Shown here: positions 22,264 to 33,081 of the stretch, piece after piece
How positions within the stretch are numbered: position 1 is the stretch's first letter
How the letters are laid out: every line of letters starts with the position of its first letter
Assembly (NCBI GenBank): GCA_035236585.1
Contig: CP141127.1
Span: 52,078,001-52,142,000, forward strand
DNA from: Warburgia ugandensis
Lineage: Eukaryota > Streptophyta > Magnoliopsida > Canellales > Canellaceae
Reading direction: 5' to 3'
DNA length: 64,000 nt
Program-made: the position numbers and the translations under genes
Notes under the pieces: model-generated
Seen by the model: the letters and a program-made list of their open reading frames with translations, nothing else
Told to the model about the DNA's origin: nothing
Databases searched by the model: none

Positions 22264-24400
22264 TAAATTGCCAGACATTGTGCCGGGGATCTTCCGATGA
22301 CTTGAAAAGGTTTTGACGTTGTGTTTGGCACAATCCCAGGACTCGAAGTGATTTAACATTGTGTCTAGGGACTTCGATGGACATGTAATGTTTTGACAGT
22401 GTGTCATGAGATTTCCAAGAGCTTAAAGTGCCATACATAGTACCAAAAGGATCAGTTAATGGCTTGAAAACTTTTTTTTGGGAACCTCCAAAAACTCGAC
22501 GTGATTTGACTTTATACCAAGGGACTTCCAAGGACATGTATTGTTCTGAAATTGTTCCTTGGGACTTTTCAGTGCTTAACTAGTTTGAAGGATGTGCTGA
22601 AGATCATCGATAATTTGAAAAGTTTAGACATTCTGTTTAGGATCATCCCAGGACTTTGTGCCTAAGGACTTCGATGGAAATGTAAAGCTTTGACATCCGA
22701 GTCACTGAGACGATTTCAATAGATGTTAGGGGTCAAAATTTGTGATGTTAAAATTGATTTTCTTTAGAACGTCCATCACCGTACATTCTTCCTGCTGTTA
22801 TTTGCAATTTTACACCACCGAGTTGACATCCGATCGAAAGGATTTTTCATGGACTCGATCTTGTTACCTCTTTGGAGATGATGAATGGTTGGGATCATTG
22901 TTCTAAGATATCGCGCTCTCCAAATCAGCTCCTCTCCTTTTCTTCCTCTGCCTTCTCTCTCCTCTCTATTCTTCTTTGTTCATCGCATTTCTCACTCTCT
23001 CTCTCTCTCATCATTCAGGCAATAGACCATATGGGTTCGTCTTGATTCTTCCTTAAGAGAGGTGGTGGGGTGCCAATATCATAATGGCTCCTCCTTTACA
23101 AGTAATAAATTTTACTTTTTCCTTTATTCATTATTTAGACTTTTAACCTTTTGTAATATGTTTTAATTAAATGATTGTGTTCCCTACATGATAATGAGTG
23201 CATGGCCCCCTCGGGTTTTTTAAATTTTGAGTGGGTCCTACACGGTAAGACTACAAAATATCCTTTAACGTACCCGGACATTGCGCCAAGGATCATGCAA
23301 CGGTTTGAAAAGATTAGACATTGTGCTCGAAAACATCATTTGGCCTTTTGCCTATGAACTTCCAAGGACATGTAATGTTTCAATCATGTGCCATGGGATT
23401 TCACATCATTTAATCTGCCCATACATTGTGCCTAGCATCATTCAGCTTCTTAAGGCTAGACATTGTGTTTGGGAACATCCTAGTGCTTGGAGTGATTTGA
23501 CTTTGGTGCTGAGGGGACTTCCACGGGCATGCAATCTTTTGACATACTTTCCAACATTCATATTGCTTGAATATCATGCCTATGTCGATCCTATGGCATG
23601 AAATAGTGTAGACATTGACTGTGGGAATATCCTAGGACTCGATGTGATTTGAGTTACTTCCATAGATATGTAATGCTGGGGACATTGTGTCATGGTACTT
23701 CCAAGAGCTCAAAGTGCTCATATGTCGTGCCAAAAGGATCATCCTAGGGCTCATAGTGATTTGACGTTGTGCCTAGGGGTTCCAACGACATGTACTATTT
23801 TGAAATTGTGCGTTGGGACACCCTAATGCTTAGCTTGCTCAAAAAATGTGGCAAGGATCATGAAATGGCTTGAAATGTTTGGGTTTGGGAACATCCCAGG
23901 ACTCTTGAAGTGATTTGACTTTGTACCCAAGAACTTCGATGGACGTGTAATATTTTGACATTGAGTCGTGGGTCTTCCCAAAGCTTGAAGTTCTCAGACA
24001 TTGTGCCGAAAGGATCATTTGGTGGCCGAAAGAGTTTAGACGATGTATTTCGGAACATCGCTGGGCTGAGAGTAATTTGACATTGTTTGTTGGAAATTCC
24101 CAGCACTTAAGTTGCTCAGACATTGTGCCAAGAATCATCCAATGGCTTGAAAAGATTAGACGTTGTGTTTAGCAACATCTTAGGACTTGAAGTAATTTGA
24201 CTGTGGCTAGGAACTTCCAAGGATATTTGTGGTTTCGACAATGTTCCTCACATCACTTAAGTTGTCTAAATCATCCAACTTCTTATAAAGTTGAGGCATT
24301 GTGTTAAGGAAATCCCAATACTCAGTGATTTGACTACGTGTCTAGGGAACTTCCATAGACATGTAATCTTTTACCATTGCCCTTGTGACTGCCCAACATT
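22264..24400 (-). repeat. Higher-order unit B copy 4 (type A, 2,137 bp)
   Basis: Carries the same diagnostic bases as copy 2 (TTTGGCACAATCC, GATGTGCTGAAG, GGACTTTGTGCC) plus a CT run two bases longer. Passenger DNA at about 22,697-23,263. Confidence 0.92.
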
Positions 24401-26319
24401 TAAATTGCCAGACATTGTGCCGGGGATCTTCCGATGACTTGAAAAGGTTTTGACGGTGTGTTTGGGACAATCCCAGGACTCGAAGTGATTTAACATTGTG
24501 TCTAGGGACTTCGATGGACATGTAATGTTTTGACAGTGTGTCATGAGATTTCCAAGAGCTTAAAGTGCCATACATAGTACCAAAAGGATCAGTTAATGGC
24601 TTGAAAACGTTTTTTTGGGATCCTCCAAAAACTCGACGTGATTTGACTTTATACCAAGGGACTTCCAAGGACATGTATTGTTCTGAAATTGTTCCTTGGG
24701 ACTTTTCAGTGCTTAACTAGTTTGAAGGATGTGTTGAAGATCATCGATAATTTGAAAAGTTTAGACATTCTGTTTAGGATCATCCCAGGAATTTGTGCTT
24801 AAGGACTTTGATGGAAATGTAAAGCTTTGACATCCGAGTCACTGAGACGATTTCAATAGATGTTAGGGGTCAAAATTTGTGATGTTAAAATTGATTTTCT
24901 TTAGAACGTCCATCACCGTACATTCTTCCTGCTGTTATTTGCAATTTTACACCACCGAGTTGACATCCGATCGAAAGGATTTTTCATGGACTCGATCTTG
25001 TTACCTCTTTGGAGATGATGAATGGTTGGGATCATTGTTCTAAGATATCGCGCTCTCCAAATCAGCTCCTCTCCTTTTCTTCCTCTGCCTTCTCTCTCCT
25101 CTCTATTCTTCTTTGTTCATCGCATTTCTCACTCTCTCTCTCTCTCATCATTCAGGCAATAGACCATATGGGTTCGTCTTGATTCTTCCTTAAGAGAGGT
25201 GGTGGGGTGCCAATATCATAATGGCTCCTCCTTTACAAGTAATAAATTTTACTTTTTCCTTTATTCATTATTTAGACTTTTAACCTTTTGTAATATGTTT
25301 TAATTAAATGATTGTGTTCCCTACATGATAATGAGTGCATGGCCCCCTCGGGTTTTTTAAATTTTGAGTGGGTCCTACACGGTAAGACTACAAAATATCC
25401 TTTAACGTACCCGGACATTGCGCCAAGGATCATGCAACGGTTTGAAAAGATTAGACATTGTGCTCGAAAACATCATTTGGCCTTTTGCCTATGAACTTCC
25501 AAGGACATGTAATGTTTCAATCATGTGCCATGGGATTTCACATCATTTAATCTGCCCATACATTGTGCCTAGCATCATTCAGCTTCTTAAGGCTAGACAT
25601 TGTGTTTGGGAACATCCTAGTGCTTGGAGTGATTTGACTTTGGTGCTGAGGGGACTTCCACGGGCATGCAATCTTTTGACATACTTTCCAACATTCATAT
25701 TGCTTGAATATCATGCCTATGTCGATCCTATGGCATGAAATAGTGTAGACATTGATTGTGGGAATATCCTAGGACTAGATGTGATTTGACATACGTCCAT
25801 AGATATGTAATGCTGGCGACATTGTGTCATGGTACTTCCAAGAGCTCAAAGTGCTCATATGTCGTGCCAAAAGGATCATCCTATGGCTCATAGTGATTTG
25901 ACGTCGTGGCTAGGGGACTTCCCACGACATGCACTATTTTCAAATTATGAGTTGGGACACCCTAATGCTTAGCTTGCTCAAAAAATGTGGCAAGGATCAT
26001 GAAATGGCTTGAAATGTTTGGGTTTGGGAACATTCCAGGACTCTTTAAGTGATTCGACTTTGTGCCCAAGGACTTCGATGGACATGAAATATTTTGACAT
26101 TGAGCTGTGGGTCTTCCCAAAGCTTGAAGTTCTCAGACATTGTGTCGAAAGGATCATCCAGTGGCCGAAAAAGTTTGGACGATGTATTTCGGAACATACC
26201 TGGGCTGAAAGTAATTTGACATTGTTTGTTGGAAATTCCCATCACTTAAGTTGCTCAGACATTGTGCCAACAATCATCCAATTGCTTGAAAAGATTAGAC
26301 GTTGTGTTTGGCAACATCT
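24401..26319 (-). repeat. Higher-order unit B copy 5 (type B, truncated)
   Basis: Carries the type B marks of copy 3 (TTTGGGACAATCC, GATGTGTTGAAG, GGAATTTGTGC). Passenger DNA at about 24,834-25,400. After about 25,750 it diverges more from the other copies, and it stops at about 26,319, roughly 215 bp short of a full unit, where satellite orientation flips. Confidence 0.9.
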
Positions 26320-28490
26320 GATCACTTTAAGTTGTTAGAATGGCAAGGTATAATGCCAAAGCATTACATGTCCTTGGATGTCCCAAGGCATAAAGTCAAA
26401 TATGTTTGAGTACTCGGATGTTGTCAAGCACAATGGTCAGACTTTTCAAGCCGTTGGTTGATCCCTGGCACAATGTCTTTGCACGTTAAGCCCTGACAAG
26501 TCCCGTGGTAAAGCATCAAAACATACGTTCCTTGGTAGTCCCGAAGCAACATGTCAAATCACTTCCAGTCACGGGAAGTTTCCAGGCACAACGTCTAAGA
26601 ATTTTGAGCCTTTCAATGATCCCTGGCACAATTTCTGAGCGCTTTAAAAGTGGAAGTCCCAGGGCCAAATTTTAGAGCCAAACATGTCCGAGCGAGTGCC
26701 TAGGCCCAAAGTTAAATCACTTCGAGTCCTGGGAGGTTGCCAAATGCAATGTTTAGACTTTTCAAGCCATTGGACGATCCTTTGTGGAATGATGAGATCA
26801 TACTAGATCCCATCACTATTAACTCCATCCAACTCATCCATAGGATTTGATCATGCTTGATCTTACTGATCGAGAAAGTTCCTTTACAAATTTTAGGTTA
26901 CTTCTACCGCAAAGGGTTGATTTCTTCTTTTATCATAGATCTGTCATATTAAACCCTCAATTTCACATATCCTTGTCATTATAACGTAAATAGATCAGAT
27001 CCTTATCATCTCAGGTCTTCGAGATCATGGAAGTAAAAGTCTTATTTTCTTTAAACAAAAGTTTCTCGCAATATTTCCTAAATTCTATTATTTCATATGC
27101 AATTAGACATCATAAGCTTTTCGTAGCTTCTTTCCAGTCGTGATTTGGGGCTCAGATGAGTCCGGACTCAAGTTAGAAGTCCGCAGTCGTTCGACGGTCC
27201 AAATTTGATCTGGCTGTTAGAACAGGACATAACCAGCGGAACCGGTCATCCCGCCCTATTACCACCAGTGGAAATGAGGTGGTGACATGTAAATGGTGAG
27301 ACGATCTAGACCAGACTGTAAAATCGCCATCCTGCATTTCCGCTTCAAATTGGGCCATCATATCTCCCTGAAATTTGATGTCATTTCATATCTAAGGGTT
27401 TTGAACCCTTCTGAATCTATTCGACGGTTCGGATTTTTCATGTGAGACCTCCATGATGCAGATATGGAGGCATTTTCTCTAGAACTTGATTTTCCAAAGC
27501 ATTAACAGAAAATCCAATCCGGTGAAAATAAAATGTATAAAAATGACATAAACTGAATCCTGCACGATACCCTCCTGCCTGATTTGCCCAGAATTGATGC
27601 CAAAATAAATAAATCCTCGCCGTATGCCATAACACACCAAATAAATCTTGATTTGTCCTTTTCTGTTTATTGAATCGTTGGATCTTGAAATTACATTGGG
27701 GTTCCAGGGAATTTAGAGCAATATGGGCGGTGCGATTTGTGAAATTTGATCTGGAATGGAGTGGCTAATTGAAATTACGGCTCTTGGTACTATTTTAGAG
27801 AGAGGAGAGAGAAAGTGGGAAAACAAGAGAGATTAGGGGACATGGGGGAGGAGTTTTGCGCTAATTTTCCAGGGGAGAGTAGGGGATTTCGTGCTGAAGT
27901 TGCAAAAATTTTGTAAAAATTTCAGATTTATTTGTAGGCAAGTTTTTAATTTTAAATTAATTTTTCATAAAAATATGCTTCTTTCTTTTTATTATTTTAT
28001 TTATGGGCCAAGTTTCCACCTCCATTGCAATCCACTAGTGCATCGATCAATTATTCTTTCTTCCAGAAAATTGCCCCACTTTCTGGGCCCCACTTTCATG
28101 TGAAAAAGCATTTGGCCCTTTTACTCATAAAAATGGAGAAAAATGGATATTATTTATCCAAACTCGGATTCTAGTGGACTCAATGGTGCCGGAATCGATT
28201 TTTCGAGTACCTTTCTATTTTTTGAATAAATTCCAAACATTCAAATCTTAAATCTTGGTTATGGATGAAAATGACTGTTTTACCCTTTTGTGTAGAAAAT
28301 TGAGATTTTTTTGTTCAAACTCAGAATTTGAAGAAATCAGGGTCGTTTGATTCGATCTTTCATGTGGAATCTGCCTACGATTTAATCTCTATGAAATGAT
28401 ATTTGCTTTTAAGCTAATGTTCCAGCCCGATCTTTTGAAATTTCAATCTCTCATTGATTTTCTCAAATCAATTTGAGAAAATTGGGGTTC
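26320..28490 (+). repeat. Higher-order unit C copy 0 (partial, first of the array)
   Basis: First copy of the 2.29-kb unit, missing about 129 bp at its left edge. The satellite portion is 26,320-26,789 and the LTR-like passenger about 26,790-28,495. It has private variants: AATGGCAAGG near 26,338, TTACATTGGGG near 27,691 and GGGCGGTGCG near 27,725. The last two recur in copy 13. A 62-codon - strand frame spans 27,173-27,361. Confidence 0.9.
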
Positions 28491-28495
28491 TAACA
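26790..28495 (-). mobile_element. Solo-LTR-like passenger of unit C (reference copy)
   Basis: On the - strand it begins TGTTAGAACCCCAATTTTC and ends ATGATCTCATCA, so it has TG...CA termini over about 1.7 kb. It has AT-rich DNA with a possible TATA-like stretch (CCATAAATAAAATA), a CT-rich stretch (CTTTCTCTCTCC) and no protein domain. Flanking satellite gives GAATG on the left and CAATG on the right, a possible 5-bp duplication with one mismatch, although satellite subunits share this motif anyway. No primer-binding site or internal region follows, which suggests a solo LTR. An unrelated passenger cannot be excluded. Confidence 0.55.
28458..28481. repeat. Palindrome near the LTR-like terminus
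   Basis: Perfect 11-bp arms TTTTCTCAAAT and ATTTGAGAAAA separated by CA, 14 bp inside the passenger's right end. It is kept in the copies I read across the array, with the flanking GGGGTTCTAACA. Confidence 0.8.
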
Positions 28496-30785
28496 CAATG
28501 CCAAAATAATGCATGTCCTTAAAAGTCCCCGGCTCAAGCCCAAATCACATGGAGTCTGAGAAGCTTCCAGACACATCATTCTAAATTTTAAAAGCCTTTG
28601 TATGACTCTTGGCACAATGTCTGATCACTTTAAGTTGTTAGAATCGCAAGGTATGATGCCAAAGCATTACATTTCCTTGGATGTCCCAAGGCATAAAGTC
28701 AAATATGTTTGAGTACTGGGATGTTCTCAAGCACAACGTTCAGACTTTTCAAGCCGTTGGTTGATCCTTGGCACAATGTCTTTGCACGTTAAGCCCTGAC
28801 AAGTCCCGTGGTAAAGCATCAAAACATACGTTCCTTGGTAGTCCCGAAGCAACATGTCAAATCGCTTCGAGTCACGGGAAGTTTCCAGGCACAACGTCTA
28901 GGAATTTTCAGCCTTTCAATGATCCCTGGCACAATTTCTGAGCGCTTTAAAAGTGGAAGTCCCAGGGCCAAATTTTAAAACCAAACATGTCCGAGCGAGT
29001 GCCTAGGCCCAAAGTTAAATCACTTCGAGTCCTGGGAGGTTGCAAAATGCAATGTTTAGACTTTTCATGCCATTGGAGGATCCTTTGTGGAATGATGAGA
29101 TCATACTAGATCCCATCACTATTAACTCCATCCAACTCATCCATAGTATTTGATCATGCTTGATCTTACCGATCGAGAAAGTTCCTTTACAAATTTTAGG
29201 TTACTTCTACCACAAAGGGTTGATTTCTTCTTTTATCATAGATGTGTCATATTAAACCCTCAATTTCACATATCCTTGTCATTATAACGTAAATAGATCA
29301 GATCCTTAAGGTCTGAGGTCTTCGAGATCATGGAAGTAAGAGTCTTATTTTCTTTAAACAAAAGTTTCTTGCAATATTTCCTAAATTCTATTATTTCATA
29401 TGCAATTAGACATCATAAGCTTTTCGTAGCTTCTTTCCAGTCGTGATTTGGGGCTCAGATGAGTCCGGACTCAAGTTAGAAGTCCGCAGTCGTTCGACGG
29501 TCCAAATTTGATCTGGCTGTTAGAACAGGACAAAACCGGCGGAACCGGTCATCCCGCCCTATTACCACCAGTGGAAATGAGGTGGTGACCTGTAAATGGT
29601 GAGACGATCTAGACCAGACTGTAAAATCACCATCCTGCATTTCTGCTTCAAATTGGGTCATCATATCTCCGCGAAATTTGATGTTATTTCATATCTAAGG
29701 GTTCTGAACCCTTTTGAATCTATTCGACGGTTCGGATTTTTCATGTGAGACCTCCATGATGCAGATATGGAGGCATTTTCTCTAGAACTTGATTTTCCAA
29801 AGCATTAACAGAAAATCCAATCGGGTGAAATTAAAATGACATAAACTGAATCCTGCACGATACCCTCCTGCCTGATTTGCTCAGAATTGATGCCAAAATA
29901 AATAAATCCTCGCCGTATGCCATAACACACCAAATAAATCTTGATTTGTCCTTTTCTGTTTATTGAATCGTTGGATCTTGAAATTACTTTGGGGTTCCAG
30001 GGAATTTAGAACAATATGGACGGTGGGATTTGTGAAATTTGATCTGGAATGGAGTGGCTAATTGAACTTACGGCTCTTGGTACTATTTTAGAGAGAGGAG
30101 AGAGAAAGTGGGAAAAACAGAGAGATTAGGGGACATGGGGGAGGAGTTTTGCTCTAATTTTCCAGGGGAGAGTAGGGGATTTCGTGCTGAAGTTGCAAAA
30201 ATTTTGTAAAAATTTCAGATTTATTTGTAGGCAAGTTTTTTAATTTTAAATTAATTTTTCATAAAAATGTGCTTCTTTCTTTTTATTATTTTATTTATGG
30301 GCCAAGTTTCCACCTCCATTGCAATCCACTAGTGCATCGATCAATTATTCTTTCTTCCAGAAAATTGCCCCACTTTCTGGGCCCCACTTTCATGTGAAAA
30401 AAGCATTTGGCCCTTTTACTCATAAAAATGGAGAAAAATGGATATTATTTATCCAAACTCGGATTCTAGTGGACTCAATGGTGCCGCAATCGATTTTTCG
30501 AGTACCTTTCTATTTTTTGAATAAATTCCAAACATTCAAATCTTAAATCTTGGTTATGGATGAAAATGACTGTTTTACCCTTTTGTGTAGAAAATTGAGA
30601 TTTTTTTGTTCAAACTCAGAATTTGAAGAAATCAGGGTCGTTTGATTCGATCTTTCATGTGGAATCTGCCTACGATTTAATCTCTATGAAATGATATTTG
30701 CTTTTAAGCTAATGTTCCAGCCCGATCTTTTGAAATTTCAATCTCTCATTGATTTTCTCAAATCAATTTGAGAAAATTGGGGTTC
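28491..30785 (+). repeat. Higher-order unit C copy 1 (2,295 bp)
   Basis: Satellite 28,491-29,092 (15 subunits of about 40 bp in the order s2-s3-s4, then s1-s4 three times), passenger about 29,093-30,790. Copies 1-4 share AAAATGTGC where the others have AAAATATGC. Has CTTACCGATCGAGA near 29,165. Confidence 0.93.
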
Positions 30786-33081
30786 TAACACAATGCCAAA
30801 ATAATGCATGTCCTTAAAAGTCCCCGTGCTCAAGCCCAAATCACATGGAGTCTGAGAAGCTTCCAGACACATCATTCTAAATTTTAAAAGCCTTTGTATG
30901 ACTCTTGGCACAATGTCTGATCACTTTAAGTTGTTAGAATCGCAAGGTATGATGCCAAAGCATTACATTTCCTTGGATGTCCCAAGGCATAAAGTCAAAT
31001 ATGTTTGAGTACTGGGATGTTCTCAAGCACAACGTTCAGACTTTTCAAGCCGTTGGTTGATCCTTGGCACAATGTCTTTGCACGTTAAGCCCTGACAAGT
31101 CCCGTGGTAAAGCATCAAAACATACGTTCCTTGGTAGTCCCGAAGCAACATGTCAAATCGCTTCGAGTCACGGGAAGTTTCCAGGCACAACGTCTAGGAA
31201 TTTTGAGCCTTTCAATGATCCCTGGCACAATTTCTGAGCGCTTTAAAAGTGGAAGTCCCAGGGCCAAATTTTAAAACCAAACATGTCCGAGCGAGTGCCT
31301 AGGCCCAAAGTTAAATCACTTCGAGTCCTGGGAGGTTGCAAAATGCAATGTTTAGACTTTTCATGCCATTGGAGGATCCTTTGTGGAATGATGAGATCAT
31401 ACTAGATCCCATCACTATTAACTCCATCCAACTCATCCATAGTATTTGATCATGCTTGATCTTACTGATCGGGAAAGTTCCTTTACAAATTTTAGGTTAC
31501 TTCTACCACAAAGGGTTGATTTCTTCTTTTATCATAGATGTGTCATATTAAACCCTCAATTTCACATATCCTTGTCATTATAACGTAAATAGATCAGATC
31601 CTTAAGGTCTGAGGTCTTCGAGATCATGGAAGTAAGAGTCTTATTTTCTTTAAACAAAAGTTTCTTGCAATATTTCCTAAATTCTATTATTTCATATGCA
31701 ATTAGACATCATAAGCTTTTCGTAGCTTCTTTCCAGTCGTGATTTGGGGCTCAGATGAGTCCGGACTCAAGTTAGAAGTCCGCAGTCGTTCGACGGTCCA
31801 AATTTGATCTGGCTGTTAAAACAGGACAAAACCGGCGGAACCGGTCATCCCGCCCTATTACCACCAGTGGAAATGAGGTGGTGACCTGTAAATGGTGAGA
31901 CGATCTAGACCAGACTGTAAAATCACCATCCTGCATTTCTGCTTCAAATTGGGCCATCATATCTCCGCGAAATTTGATGTTATTTCATATCTAAGGGTTC
32001 TGAACCCTTTTGAATCTATTCGACGGTTCGGATTTTTCATGTGAGACCTCCATGATGCAGATATGGAGGCATTTTCTCTAGAACTTGATTTTCCAAAGCA
32101 TTAACAGAAAATCCATTCGGGTGAAATTAAAATGACATAAACTGAATCCTGCACGATACCCTCCTACCTGATTTGCTCAGAATTGATGCCAAAATAAATA
32201 AATCCTCGCCGTATGCCATAACACACCAAATAAATCTTGATTTGTCCTTTTCTGTTTATTGAATCGTTGGATCTTGAAATTACTTTGGGGTTCCAGGGAA
32301 TTTAGAACAATATGGACGGTGGGATTTGTGAAATTTGATCTGGAATGGAGTGGCTAATTGAACTTACGGCTCTTGGTACTATTTTAGAGAGAGGAGAGAG
32401 AAAGTGGGAAAAACAGAGAGATTAGGGGACATGGGGGAGGAGTTTTGCTCTAATTTTCCAGGGGAGAGTAGGGGATTTCGTGCTGAAGTTGCAAAAATTT
32501 TGTAAAAATTTCAGATTTATTTGTAGGCAAGTTTTTTAATTTTAAATTAATTTTTCATAAAAATGTGCTTCTTTCTTTTTATTATTTTATTTATGGGCCA
32601 AGTTTCCACCTCCATTGCAATCCACTAGTGCATCGATCAATTATTCTTTCTTCCAGAAAATTGCCCCACTTTCTGGGCCCCACTTTCATGTGAAAAAAGC
32701 ATTTGGCCCTTTTACTCATAAAAATGGAGAAAAATGGATATTATTTATCCAAACTCGGATTCTAGTGGACTCAATGGTGCCGCAATCGATTTTTCGAGTA
32801 CCTTTCTATTTTTTGAATAAATTCCAAACATTCAAATCTTAAATCTTGGTTATGGATGAAAATGACTGTTTTACCCTTTTGTGTAGAAAATTGAGATTTT
32901 TTTGTTCAAACTCAGAATTTGAAGAAATCAGGGTCGTTTGATTCGATCTTTCATGTGGAATCTGCCTACGATTTAATCTCTATGAAATGATATTTGCTTT
33001 TAAGCTAATGTTCCAGCCCGATCTTTTGAAATTTCAATCTCTCATTGATTTTCTCAAATCAATTTGAGAAAATTGGGGTTC
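30786..33081 (+). repeat. Higher-order unit C copy 2 (2,296 bp)
   Basis: Passenger about 31,389-33,086. Nearly identical to copies 1 and 3. Has CTTACTGATCGGGA, the commonest version of that site. The 62-codon - strand frame is intact at 31,772-31,960. Confidence 0.93.

Noticed and set aside
17935-25738. Families of near-identical 60-110-codon frames recurring every 2.135 kb
   Set aside because: They recur because the DNA unit recurs. Their sequence is antisense satellite or passenger DNA and resembles no known protein.
30319-30546. 75-codon + strand frame (MQSTSASINYSFFQ...) repeated in the C units
   Set aside because: It lies on the strand opposite the inferred LTR sense, has no recognisable domain and is truncated in several copies by small indels.
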